Shown here: piece by piece, positions 1 to 8,852 of the stretch
Numbering within the stretch: the stretch's first letter is position 1
How the letters are laid out: each line of letters starts with the position of its first letter
Assembly (NCBI RefSeq): GCF_025252405.1
Contig: NZ_CP104307.1
Coordinates: forward strand, 4,278,001 to 4,342,000
Length of the DNA: 64,000 bases
Direction: 5' to 3'
Source of the DNA: Flavobacterium sp. TR2
Lineage (GTDB): Bacteria > Bacteroidota > Bacteroidia > Flavobacteriales > Flavobacteriaceae
Notes under the pieces: generated by a model
Databases searched by the model: none
What the model was told of the DNA's origin: nothing
Seen by the model: the letters and a program-made list of their open reading frames with translations, nothing else
Position numbers and translations under genes: made by a program

Positions 1-2944
1 CATTATTAAAACTGCTTGCAGTAGATAGCCAGCGAGGCATTGGAGAATCGGCATTTGTATTATCAGCTGACCAATAAGATCCTTGATCGTAAACCACGTG
101 ATTCTGTTCGGACAAACTGGTTAAAACCACTTGTCTGGTAACATTGCTTACACCGTAAAACTGAACAAATGCACTGAAGCCTTTCCAGTTTACTCCAAAA
201 GTGGTGTTGTATGTATTTTGGGGTGTCCCAGAATATCCGAACGGAATATTATCCTTCGCATCTATAACACCATCTGCATTAAAGTCTAGGATATTATAAT
301 TGCCTGGTAATTTTTGTCCATCATTTGTGCTATGAATAGTGCTGGCGTATAATTCATCCCATGTATTGTAGAAGCCATTGCTAACATACGAGTAACTCTG
401 TCCAATTGCTTTTCCTTCTCCTTTTTGGTAATCTGGCAGCAACTCGGGATTATCGGCACTTATGATTTTGTTTTTGGCGTGCGTAATGCTGGTGTTCAGC
501 CACAGATTCAGGCCACTTCCAAAAGTATAATTAAATTTAAGCTCAAGCTCATAACCTCTATTCTGAACCTGTCCAAGGTTGGCAACTGGAGCTACTGCAC
601 CATAATAAGAAGGTATTGCTCTTCTAAGACCGTCCAATAAGATATCGCTACGGTCTTCACTATACCAATCAAAGGTACCTGAAACCAATCCTTTGAAAAA
701 CCCAAAGTCAACCCCAATATCACTCTTTTTAGCTACTTCCCAGTGAACATCAGGATTACCGACTGAAGCTTCCTTATACCAAGTGTACGGACTCTGTTCT
801 GCAGCTTCGCCTGTCACTCCCATCAGTGCATTGCCTCCATAAGCCCACTGCGACATATATAGCCATCTTCCGTTAACGTTGTCATCACCAATCTCTCCAT
901 AAGTGGCACGCAATTTTAACAAATCTAGAAATGATGCTGTTCCTTTCATGAAATTTTCTTTGGTAACGATCCAGCTTACCCCACCAGAAGAGAAAAATGC
1001 AAAACGATTTTCTTTATCAAATTTCTCCGATCCATTGTAGGCTCCGTTATATTCAATAAAATATTTGTCGGCGTAGTTATAAGTGGTACGGAAAACCCAA
1101 TCTTCTCTGAAGTGCGGAATTTCACTTCCTGTAGCAGTCTGATATCTGTTAAAAAGCCCCAAAGCACCAATGTCATGTTTCTGGGCAATTTTGGTATGAT
1201 AATTTAATTGCAGCTGATAGAAAAGATTACGAACTGAAGCCCCATCATTTACAGTACCTGCACTAGGCGACCACTTAACCCCTTCTTGAAAATCAAATCG
1301 GTTATTAAAGTCAAAACTATTTTTATAAAGCACCAGTCCGGTGTTTGGATCTATCCATTTCTGCTGTACATCATTATATAAATCGTTTACCCCTCTGTTA
1401 TTCTCCACAAAAGTATTATCAAGAGCAATCATTCCTTTAAAACTAAGCCCTTTAACTACTTTATCTAAGTTTTGCTCCAGCGTAAAATCGGTATTTAACT
1501 TTGTATTGGTTACATATTGCACCCCACTTATCGCTAAATTCAGTACAGAGTTAGAAGCTTTTCCCTGATTTGGCGCGTAATACCCCCAAGAACCGTCTGC
1601 ATAAAAAGGCAGGAACACATCTGGAGCTGTCGAATAAGCCGCATCCCACATTGGATACTCACTTCCCGAAGCTCCCCAAGGGCTTTTCTTAACACCATGA
1701 GAACCGGCAAGTCCAACTTTAAAGACAGTGCTTGGCGTAATCTGAAAATCTAAATTGCTTCTAACATTTAAACGGTTATAACCGTATCCCGCATCATATC
1801 CTCTATTATTGTTATATTTTTTAAAAAGATCTCCTTCACTTACAAAATCGGCACTGGCAAAATACTTCACATATTTGGTTCCTCCGCTTACATTCAAACT
1901 TGCATTGTAAGACATTGCATAATCTTTAAAAAGCGTTTTCTGCCAGTCAACATTCGGATAGCGTTCAGCTTCAGCAGTATTAGCAGGATATCTGTATTTA
2001 TCAATTATAGCCTGTGGCAGATAATCGTTCCAGCTTGAAGGACTTAACGCCAATTCGTATTCAATTGCCCTATTTTTAACCATAAGCGCATCATAAGCAT
2101 CCAGTTTGGCTGGCAATTCTGAAGGCACTTTTACTGTAGTATTGACAGTGGTTCTGATTAGTGCAGCACCAGAACGGCCTCGTTTGGTCGTAATGAGAAT
2201 TACACCGTTAGCCCCTCTAACTCCGTAAACTGCAGTAGCAGAGGCATCCTTTAAAACCGAAACAGATTCTACAGAAGTGATTTCGACACTATTCATTGAT
2301 CTTTCGACCCCATCTACTAAAATAAGTGGCTGTGCATTGTTCCAAGTACTGGCTCCACGAATAAAAAGCTGCGGATCTTCTTCACCTGGCATACCAGTAC
2401 TGGCAGAAGTGATTAATCCAGGCACATTACCTGTCAAGGCAGCACCAATACTGTTAACCCCTCCTGCACGTTCTAGCGTTTTACCAGAAACCTGTGCAAT
2501 GGAGGCAACCAGACTTGCTTTTTTCTGTTTTCCGTATCCAACAATAATTACTTCTCCCAAATCGGTCTGATCTTGCTTCATTTCTGCATTAATTTCAGAC
2601 TTACCTTCTACGGCTATCTCCAATGGCTTAAACCCTACGCTTGTAAAAACCAAAATCGATTTTGACGACGGAACTTTTATAACATACTTACCGTCTATGT
2701 CAGTAACAGCAATCGCATTCGGCACGTTTTTTACGGCAACATTTACCCCCGGAATTCCCAAATGGTCATTGGCAGAGGTTACACGTCCTGTTATTATAAT
2801 TTCTTGATTAGTCTGGAATACTGCTTTTTCGAAAGGTTTCGCCTTCTCAGCAGCCTGCAATGCACCTGTAAACAAAAACTGAAACAAAACTCCTAAAGGC
2901 AGATACTTCAAGCCAATAAAAATTCCACGTAATTTTATTCTCAT
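1..2944 (-). CDS. SusC/RagA-family TonB-dependent outer-membrane receptor, partial (3' end outside window)
   Basis: The reading frame opens at the ATG at 2944-2942 and runs off the window without a stop, so only about 981 residues are seen. It begins with a signal-peptide-like stretch. Next comes a carboxypeptidase-regulatory-like domain (ITGRVTSANDHLGIPGVNV), the SusC plug signature (GEVIIVGYGKQKKASLV; then VLKDASATAVYGVRGANGVI around residue 235) and a long beta-barrel region. The last visible residues (SYWSADNTNADSPMPRW) are typical of the extreme C-terminus of SusC proteins, so little is missing. SusC proteins import oligosaccharides across the outer membrane together with a SusD lipoprotein, which would be expected just beyond position 1. 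It has its own promoter and two copies of the CAACCGATTG operator. It is separated from the upstream enzyme operon by a terminator, so it is probably a second transport system in the same regulon. Confidence 0.93.
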   Translation of the reverse strand, partial: MRIKLRGIFIGLKYLPLGVLFQFLFTGALQAAEKAKPFEKAVFQTNQEIIITGRVTSANDHLGIPGVNVAVKNVPNAIAVTDIDGKYVIKVPSSKSILVFTSVGFKPLEIAVEGKSEINAEMKQDQTDLGEVIIVGYGKQKKASLVASIAQVSGKTLERAGGVNSIGAALTGNVPGLITSASTGMPGEEDPQLFIRGASTWNNAQPLILVDGVERSMNSVEITSVESVSVLKDASATAVYGVRGANGVILITTKRGRSGAALIRTTVNTTVKVPSELPAKLDAYDALMVKNRAIEYELALSPSSWNDYLPQAIIDKYRYPANTAEAERYPNVDWQKTLFKDYAMSYNASLNVSGGTKYVKYFASADFVSEGDLFKKYNNNRGYDAGYGYNRLNVRSNLDFQITPSTVFKVGLAGSHGVKKSPWGASGSEYPMWDAAYSTAPDVFLPFYADGSWGYYAPNQGKASNSVLNLAISGVQYVTNTKLNTDFTLEQNLDKVVKGLSFKGMIALDNTFVENNRGVNDLYNDVQQKWIDPNTGLVLYKNSFDFNNRFDFQEGVKWSPSAGTVNDGASVRNLFYQLQLNYHTKIAQKHDIGALGLFNRYQTATGSEIPHFREDWVFRTTYNYADKYFIEYNGAYNGSEKFDKENRFAFFSSGGVSWIVTKENFMKGTASFLDLLKLRATYGEIGDDNVNGRWLYMSQWAYGGNALMGVTGEAAEQSPYTWYKEASVGNPDVHWEVAKKSDIGVDFGFFKGLVSGTFDWYSEDRSDILLDGLRRAIPSYYGAVAPVANLGQVQNRGYELELKFNYTFGSGLNLWLNTSITHAKNKIISADNPELLPDYQKGEGKAIGQSYSYVSNGFYNTWDELYASTIHSTNDGQKLPGNYNILDFNADGVIDAKDNIPFGYSGTPQNTYNTTFGVNWKGFSAFVQFYGVSNVTRQVVLTSLSEQNHVVYDQGSYWSADNTNADSPMPRWLSTASSFNN

Positions 2945-3201
2945 ATTAATTAAGATGTTTGAACTAATTATTTATTTATCTCTTCCTTAATTGATAAGCA
3001 GTATAAATACAAGGAAAAAACTTCTCCTGTCGAACAATAGATAGCTGCTTATAATTATCATTGCTTCATGTCGAATTGTGAGTCATTATTTTGCGGTTTA
3101 AAAGATTGGTTAGTAAGTTTTTTATAGTTCATCTGACTCCATTATTTGATTAATGAAATCTTCGGTTTGCTTTTGAGAAATGAATGTGAATTTTATGTTA
3201 A

Positions 3202-3231
3202 CAAAAATATATAAAAAAACGAATTACACAA
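3202..3231 (-). promoter_or_regulatory. Bacteroidota-type promoter of the partial susC
   Basis: On the minus strand the -7 box is TATTTTTG (3209-3202), matching TAnnTTTG. Exactly 19 bp upstream is TTG (3231-3229), matching the -33 element. That TTG is part of the palindromic operator at 3229-3238, so repressor binding should block the promoter. The same geometry is found at the other susC. Confidence 0.65.
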
Positions 3232-3238
3232 CCGATTG
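3229..3238. promoter_or_regulatory. LacI-type operator, CAACCGATTG, overlapping the susC -33 box
   Basis: A perfect palindrome of the CAA(C/T)CG(A/G)TTG family with a central CG. It is one of nine copies in the window, all intergenic. It overlaps the -33 element of the partial susC. Confidence 0.7.
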
Positions 3239-3527
3239 TTTGAAATTTCATTGATTATTTAATAAAAAAATGAATAAATAAAAACGCATTAAACATTTTT
3301 TATTACAATTTTATGAATATTTGATAATTTAAAAACAGTTTCAACTAGAAACAATATTGGTTTTTCAACTAATCCTCAAAATTATTAACAATTGTATATT
3401 TTACACTTAATATTCTAAGCAGTCCTACATTGTAAGCATATTACCACAATAGATTCATAAAATCAGTACATTAGCCCAAAATTGAAGCGTAATAGATTCA
3501 ATAGAAAGTAAATTTAGAAGCTAAAAA

Positions 3528-3537
3528 CAACCGATTG
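3528..3537. promoter_or_regulatory. LacI-type operator, CAACCGATTG, second copy upstream of susC
   Basis: Same palindrome, 299 bp upstream of the copy that overlaps the promoter. It lies just past the terminator of the preceding operon. It may be an auxiliary site for looping. Confidence 0.55.
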
Positions 3538-3581
3538 TAATAATTGCATCACATCAAAAAACATGGATGCTACTTGGAAAG

Positions 3582-3611
3582 AAAAAGCCAGCTTAACCAA
3601 TAAGCTGGCTT
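3582..3611 (-). terminator. Rho-independent terminator of the susCD/enzyme operon
   Basis: A perfect 11-bp stem (3585-3595 with 3601-3611, loop ACCAA) is followed on the minus strand by a T run (the A run at 3582-3586 of the plus strand). It sits 26 bp after the stop codon of the GH97 gene, at the end of the 25-kb co-directional gene run. Confidence 0.85.
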
Positions 3612-3637
3612 ATATAAGAATGGAGCAGTAAAACGTT

Positions 3638-5578
3638 TTAATTTGTGATTACTATACCTCCATTTTTCGGTATTTTTAGTTCAACTTCTTTGTTTTTGCC
3701 TACTATCAATTTATTTACTTTTCCGTTTAACTGATCGTCATCAGCATAATAATTTACTGTCGCTCCAGAATTAAGCATTTCTAACTTTATTTTTATCTTC
3801 AACAGTTTATTTTCAGCATTAATTCCAGCTATATACCACTTTGCTCCTTTTCTTCTGGCCATCACAGCATATTTGCCTGGATATCCTTCCAGAAAGCGGA
3901 CTTCATCCCAGACTGTCGGCACTTCTTTCATAAATTTTACGGCCCAGTCTGGAGCATCATATAAATTATTAGGCGCCAAAGCAAAATGCTGCACACCGCT
4001 CTGAAAAAGCACTGAAGTTGCTAGAGCAAATACATCTGAAGTCATTCTTTTAGAGCCTTTGTTGGGAATGTTATCGCTATTGTAGAATTTGTTCAAAGCG
4101 CTTCCGCCAAAATCCATGCTTCCCACCGCATTTCTTATAAAAGTATGCGTTGCTGCATTTACAGCTTCATTATCGCAGCTCTGCTGTCCGAAATGCAGAT
4201 TCTCGCTTGCCAGAACCGCTTCGCTGGAGGCGTAGTTCGGATACATTCGTTCCCAGCCTCGAGGCAGGGTGCAGCCGTGAAAAATAACCATTATTCCGAA
4301 TTCGTTGGCATCCGTCAGAATGTCTTCATACAGTTTCATGGTCACCTGCTTGTCGCCGCCAAAAAAGTCTACTTTTATTCCTTTGATTCCGATGCTTTTC
4401 ATCCAAGCCATTTCTTTTCTTCTGATCGCCGCATTATCCATCAATCCTCTCGGGCCTTGCGGAGCATTATTCCAATACCCGTTTGAATTGTACCATAAAT
4501 AAAGCCCAACGCCCTTCTGCTTTCCGTATGCCGCTAATTCTTCTATTTTATCGCGGCCAATCTGCGTATCCCAAAGCGCATCGACTAAAATGGTTTCATA
4601 TCCCAGTGAAGCGCTGAAATCAATATATTGCTTCTGCACAGGAAACGTAGTGTTGTTATCCATTTTGATAATCCAGCTCCAAGTGCCTTTTGTGTACTGG
4701 TATTCTTTAGAGGCCTCATATTTTGGCTTAACCAGGTCAAACGGAATCGTGGTCTCCACTATCGGAGCAAGCGTTTCTCCAATTGTAATGGTGCGCCATG
4801 GCGTTTCTCCCGGAAGCGGGATTCCCGGCGATGTCGTCCCGTTTCCGTTATTTTCTCCCGGCATCGGAAATCCGATTGAATATAATCCGTTCTCATGTCC
4901 GATCAGCCTGCTGGCACAATAGCCGCTGTCGACTCCCGTTTCAGAAATTAAGACCCATCCGTCGTTTACTTTAAACAGACACGGGAACGTATATCCATTT
5001 CCCCAGCCATTTTTTCCGACGGCATCACCCAGCGTATAGGAAGTCTCATAACTGGGAGCTGTGTTTGCGAATCCGGTCATCGGATTGCTTTGCGGACACA
5101 GAAATGTCGTGGTTCCTTTTGGCATCAGAAATCCCGAAGCCTCTTCCTGAACCACGCAGGAAAGCGTCTCTTTTTGCGGATATATTTTATATTTAAATGC
5201 CAGATTATTATTGCTCACCCTAAAAATCACATCAAGAGCCGGTCTGCCCTCTTTTGTGAACGAAAAAACAGCTTCGTTGGCCGTATAATGCACGCTGCTT
5301 TTTTTGATGTTGCGAAGCTGATACGATTCGTCAATTTTATTTTGGATGCTATTTGCTTCCAAAGTTAATCCAGAGCTGAAATCTCCCGCATTTGTTTTTA
5401 AACCTAATGGCGATTTTTCTATAAACGTTTTTTCATTGAATGTTACACTATACTGGGGCATTCCGTTGTTTACAGAAACCGACACGGCAAGTTTTCCATC
5501 CGGACTTTTTACCACTGATTGGGCGTTTAGTTTAAAGAAACTAACTAAACACAAGAATAATATTTTTTTAAGATTCAT
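3638..5578 (-). CDS. GH97 glycoside hydrolase (retaining-type, alpha-galactosidase-like)
   Basis: 646 residues with an N-terminal signal peptide ending near LNAQ. Residues 20-290 form the beta-sandwich typical of GH97 and the (beta/alpha)8 barrel follows (TWSWIIKMDN, then DFSASLGYETILVDALW). GH97 has two mechanisms. Inverting alpha-glucosidases (SusB) lack the nucleophile, whereas the retaining branch has an Asp in a KVDF motif and a Glu further on. Here IKVDFF gives Asp404 and SSEAV gives Glu453, placing it in the retaining branch. Characterised retaining members include alpha-galactosidases, and some in Bacteroides act on other alpha- or beta-L-arabinopyranosyl ends. It is the last gene of the operon, 68 bp after a GH43, and is a paralogue of the GH97 at 8853-10775. 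The exact linkage cut is not determined. Confidence 0.9.
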   Translation of the reverse strand: MNLKKILFLCLVSFFKLNAQSVVKSPDGKLAVSVSVNNGMPQYSVTFNEKTFIEKSPLGLKTNAGDFSSGLTLEANSIQNKIDESYQLRNIKKSSVHYTANEAVFSFTKEGRPALDVIFRVSNNNLAFKYKIYPQKETLSCVVQEEASGFLMPKGTTTFLCPQSNPMTGFANTAPSYETSYTLGDAVGKNGWGNGYTFPCLFKVNDGWVLISETGVDSGYCASRLIGHENGLYSIGFPMPGENNGNGTTSPGIPLPGETPWRTITIGETLAPIVETTIPFDLVKPKYEASKEYQYTKGTWSWIIKMDNNTTFPVQKQYIDFSASLGYETILVDALWDTQIGRDKIEELAAYGKQKGVGLYLWYNSNGYWNNAPQGPRGLMDNAAIRRKEMAWMKSIGIKGIKVDFFGGDKQVTMKLYEDILTDANEFGIMVIFHGCTLPRGWERMYPNYASSEAVLASENLHFGQQSCDNEAVNAATHTFIRNAVGSMDFGGSALNKFYNSDNIPNKGSKRMTSDVFALATSVLFQSGVQHFALAPNNLYDAPDWAVKFMKEVPTVWDEVRFLEGYPGKYAVMARRKGAKWYIAGINAENKLLKIKIKLEMLNSGATVNYYADDDQLNGKVNKLIVGKNKEVELKIPKNGGIVITN

Positions 5579-5646
5579 AAACTTTGAAGATTTTTCTTTT
5601 TGTAATGATTACACTCTTTTTACTGAAGTAGGGTTAGCTAAAAATG

Positions 5647-7017
5647 TTATTTCGAAAACATCCAATAATCAAAATACATGATTTTTTCAGCGGCATTGCC
5701 TTTGTATATAAAATAAAGATCGTGCACTCCAGAAACCTTTTTGATATCTGCTGTAACGAGAGCCCACCTATCATTTCCTCCCGTCATAGGAACTTTTACT
5801 GTTCCTATCAATTCTCCCTCCAGACTATCAAGTCTAATTTCCATTGATACATTTCCATTGTGCGTAGTACCTACACGAGCTATAAATTTTGAAGCACCCG
5901 ATTCACGAAAATCAACATCTCTGACTTTCGTGAAGGCATTGTTTTTCATAGCTGTAATAAAAACGCCAACTTCCTTATTCTGCATAGATTTTACATCTTT
6001 AGACCAAGCTATCGTTTCTGCTTCTGACTTAGCATACGGATTCAGAGTTCCGATTCCTTTTTTAATTCCCTCTGTCATGTTCATTTCTTTGACTTTACCG
6101 TCAGAATTAAAAAACAATTCTTCAACTGCCACAGATCTAGTAAAACCGCTGCCTCCTGGTAAAGCTCCATTATGGTAAAAGAAATATGTTTTTCCTTTAA
6201 AATCTACTACTCCAGGATGATTGGTAAAACTCTCTCCCTGTGTTGGCATTACAACTCCTTGATATTTCCACGGCCCAATCGGACTTTTGCTTGTAGAATA
6301 CCCTATATGCTCGGAAATAGGTCCAGCAGCAAAAAATAGATAGTATAATTTGTTTCTTTTATAAAGCCACGGCCCTTCTTCGTAAGTGGTAGGTCTGCGG
6401 GGATCTTCTTTTCCGGTACGCTTTCCAAACGATTCAATTGTGTTTGGAAATATCTTTACCTCATCGGTATAAGAAATCATGTCTTCGTTTAATTTCACAT
6501 AATGGCAAACCGGATTGCCCCACAATAAATAAGCCTGTCCATCATCGTCGATAAAAACGGTTGGATCAATATCTGCGTCACTATTTTGCACCAGAGGTTT
6601 TCCTAACGGATCTATAAATGGCCCATACGGACTGTCAGATACTGCAACACCAATGCCATTTCGCCCTTGATTATCTGTAATTGGCGCATACAAATAAAAC
6701 TTCCCTTTTCTTTCTATGCATTGAATTGCCCAAGCATTCATTTTAGCCCAGCTAAAATCTTTATACGATAATACCGCTCCATGATCTGTCCAGTTTACCA
6801 TATCTTCTGTAGTGTACAATTTCCAGTCGTTCATGGTAAACCAAGTAGAATGGTCTTCGTCATGCGAAGTATACAAATACAGTTTATTATTGTAAACCAT
6901 TGGCGCCGGATCTGCTGTATAGCTTGTCTGTACAATAGGGTTTTGGGCAAAACCGCATACAGAAATGCTAAATGCTGTTAAAAACCTTAAATTTTTTAAA
7001 TAAATTTTAATTGACAT
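5647..7017 (-). CDS. GH43 family enzyme with C-terminal CBM6-like domain
   Basis: 456 residues with a signal peptide ending at CGFAQ. The five-bladed propeller of GH43 carries the three expected acids: Asp36 in TADPAPM (general base), Asp151 in DIDPTVF (pKa modulator) and Glu214 in YEEGPW (general acid). A beta-sandwich of CBM6 type occupies about residues 330-456 ([14 protein letters not shown] start, here [13 protein letters not shown], ending in FDYWMF). The family removes alpha-L-arabinofuranosyl or beta-D-xylosyl groups, and this domain layout is common in arabinoxylan loci. It follows a close paralogue (7055-8392) by 37 bp and precedes GH97 by 68 bp in the same operon. Periplasmic or outer-membrane-associated; the specificity (arabinofuranosidase or xylosidase) is not settled by sequence. 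Confidence 0.92.
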   Translation of the reverse strand: MSIKIYLKNLRFLTAFSISVCGFAQNPIVQTSYTADPAPMVYNNKLYLYTSHDEDHSTWFTMNDWKLYTTEDMVNWTDHGAVLSYKDFSWAKMNAWAIQCIERKGKFYLYAPITDNQGRNGIGVAVSDSPYGPFIDPLGKPLVQNSDADIDPTVFIDDDGQAYLLWGNPVCHYVKLNEDMISYTDEVKIFPNTIESFGKRTGKEDPRRPTTYEEGPWLYKRNKLYYLFFAAGPISEHIGYSTSKSPIGPWKYQGVVMPTQGESFTNHPGVVDFKGKTYFFYHNGALPGGSGFTRSVAVEELFFNSDGKVKEMNMTEGIKKGIGTLNPYAKSEAETIAWSKDVKSMQNKEVGVFITAMKNNAFTKVRDVDFRESGASKFIARVGTTHNGNVSMEIRLDSLEGELIGTVKVPMTGGNDRWALVTADIKKVSGVHDLYFIYKGNAAEKIMYFDYWMFSK

Positions 7018-7054
7018 CTTCCTTATTTTTTACTTTTTAAACTAGAACTAAAAA

Positions 7055-8392
7055 TTATTTAAAAGTCCACCAGTCTAAATTAAACATTGATTTTCCCTCA
7101 CCCTTAAATACAAAAAAGACATTATGAAGACCTTTTACGTTTTTAACCTTACAGGCAAAATCTTTCCAATTATTCACGCTTCCAGTGTTTTTTATATCGC
7201 ACACTCCTAAAAGTGCTCCATCTTTATCATCTAGATGTATTTCTATTCTACCTCCCAAAACAGAAGATGCATTTACAAAAAATTCTTTTGGTGATTTCTT
7301 AAAATTAACTGCTTTAACTTCTATGTAATCATTATTGTCAATCTGGGTTATAAAAACTCCTTTTTGATCCTTTTTGTCTGACTTCACTCCTTCACTCCAA
7401 GCAATTGTTTCGGCTTCAACACGGCTAAAAGGATTAATATCTCCTACAGCAGTAGGTCCATCAACGGAGAAATACAACAGTGTTTTTATCGTTCCGTCAG
7501 GATTATAAATGATTTCATCCAGATCCACCGAGCGTCTTTCATAAAATGTAGAAGTTTGTCTTTTTATGACATCATAGCTATGCCCAAAAACATACGATTT
7601 TCCTTTATAATCAATAATTCCCGGATGATTCCCTCTTGTTTTTTCGCTGGCTTCTATGACCATTCCCTTGTATTCCCACGGTCCTGTTGGAGAATTGCTC
7701 ATAGCATATCCAATTCCTTCCGGACAGCAGGTTGAAGCATAAGACAGGTAATATTTTCCTTTTCTTTTGTAAATCCATGGTCCTTCCTGATAATTCTTCG
7801 GTTTAGTCGGTTCTTTTATCACATCGCCCGAATAAGAGATCATATCCTCATTTAATTTTACGTAATAAACATCCGGATTACCCCAATACAAATAAGCTTG
7901 TCCATCATCGTCTATAAAAGGAGATGGGTCAATATCATTCCATTTATGATCAGTATCTATTAATCGTTTTCCCAATGGATCTTTAAAAGGCCCATAAGGA
8001 CTATCTGAAACTAAAACGCCTATTCCATTTCCATGCATTGGTGCATATAGATAAAATTTCCCATTACGCTCAATAGTCTGGATTGCCCAAGCTCCGTTGT
8101 CTTGTCTTGCCCAGCTAAAATCTTTTAAAGAGGCTACAGCTCCCCTATCGGTCCAGTTTACCATATCTGTGGAAGTATACAAAAGCCAGTCAAGCATTTT
8201 GAAACCTTTTGCATCATCTTCATCATGAGAAGTATATAAAAAAACAGTATCCTTGTAAACCATTGGAGCTGGATCAGCAGTATATTTTGTCTGGATTATC
8301 GGCTTTTGCTTAATATCGCTTTGGGCAATTCCTTGAAAAGAAAGCATTATAAGAAAGCAGAAAACTATAATTTTATGGGTGCTTTTATTCAT
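7055..8392 (-). CDS. GH43 family enzyme with C-terminal CBM6-like domain (paralogue)
   Basis: 445 residues with an export signal ending near QGIAQ. Catalytic triad: Asp40 in TADPAPM, Asp155 in DIDPSPF and Glu203 in YQEGPW. The CBM6-like domain spans about residues 320-445, starting FSRVEAETIAW and ending FNLDWWTF. It matches the next gene along its whole length, including the shared block SHDED and the SDSPYGPF motif, so the two arose by duplication. It has a shorter insertion between the second and third catalytic acids than its partner, which may mean different side-chain preference. Expected role: removal of arabinofuranose or xylose from (arabino)xylan fragments. It lies 52 bp after the GH31 remnant. 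Confidence 0.92.
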   Translation of the reverse strand: MNKSTHKIIVFCFLIMLSFQGIAQSDIKQKPIIQTKYTADPAPMVYKDTVFLYTSHDEDDAKGFKMLDWLLYTSTDMVNWTDRGAVASLKDFSWARQDNGAWAIQTIERNGKFYLYAPMHGNGIGVLVSDSPYGPFKDPLGKRLIDTDHKWNDIDPSPFIDDDGQAYLYWGNPDVYYVKLNEDMISYSGDVIKEPTKPKNYQEGPWIYKRKGKYYLSYASTCCPEGIGYAMSNSPTGPWEYKGMVIEASEKTRGNHPGIIDYKGKSYVFGHSYDVIKRQTSTFYERRSVDLDEIIYNPDGTIKTLLYFSVDGPTAVGDINPFSRVEAETIAWSEGVKSDKKDQKGVFITQIDNNDYIEVKAVNFKKSPKEFFVNASSVLGGRIEIHLDDKDGALLGVCDIKNTGSVNNWKDFACKVKNVKGLHNVFFVFKGEGKSMFNLDWWTFK

Positions 8393-8444
8393 AATATTTA
8401 ATTTAAAAAATTTTGAATTATATGATTTGATACTTTATTATTCA

Positions 8445-8842
8445 TTACAACTTTACCGAAATTTGATTTCCGTTATAACTAATTATTTTTTCCAATTCTT
8501 TTGCAGATGCACCTGATTCTAAGTGATCTGAAGATATTTTTATAATTTTAAATCTGCGTTGCTTTATCATCTCAGGAAATGATCCTTGCTGTTTATTGAT
8601 GCAACTTTAAAAACGGGAACAGCAAGGTTCTCTATCAAAATCAGCTCTTGCAGTTCTTTTGTGTTTTCGGCACGTAACTGAATTCTAATAGAGTTCTCCG
8701 TTATAGGAATGATATGCAGCATTCCTTCTTTTAACGGAATCAAAAGACGGTCTTTTTCTAGAATATAACTTTTATCTATATTTTTAAAACCAAATAAAAA
8801 TATCAGAAAAAAAGGAGCTATAAGTTTAAGTTTAAAAAGCAT
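8445..8842 (-). pseudogene. GH31 (alpha-xylosidase-like) remnant: N- and C-termini joined by a large internal deletion
   Basis: From the ATG at 8842 the first ~80 codons encode a signal-like segment and a GH31 N-terminal domain start (LKEGMLHIIPITENSIRIQL, then ENLAVPVFKV). The frame ends at 8567. In the adjacent frame, from about 8605 to the stop at 8445, the sequence encodes a typical GH31 C-terminus: QGSFPEMIKQRRFKIIKIS and then SYNGNQISVKL before the stop. GH31 enzymes have about 700-950 residues, so the entire catalytic barrel is missing and the two ends sit in different frames. This is an inactivated gene. It lies exactly where an intact alpha-xylosidase or alpha-glucosidase would fit, 10 bp after GH97 and 52 bp before GH43, so the deletion did not break the operon. 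Confidence 0.75.
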
Positions 8843-8852
8843 ATAACATTCA

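Larger units (their letters stand above)
2945..3637. other. Intergenic regulatory region upstream of the partial susC
   Basis: This 693-bp spacer has no convincing gene. It contains a terminator for the operon that ends at 3638, two copies of the LacI-type operator (3229-3238 and 3528-3537) and a -33/-7 promoter for the susC at 2944. The distance from that promoter to the start codon implies a 5' untranslated leader of roughly 250 nt, in which I see no recognisable riboswitch. Confidence 0.7.

Noticed and set aside
4145..4486. Plus-strand open frames opposite the GH97 gene and similar frames elsewhere
   Set aside because: All lie antisense to intact, family-supported genes and have no domain features of their own.
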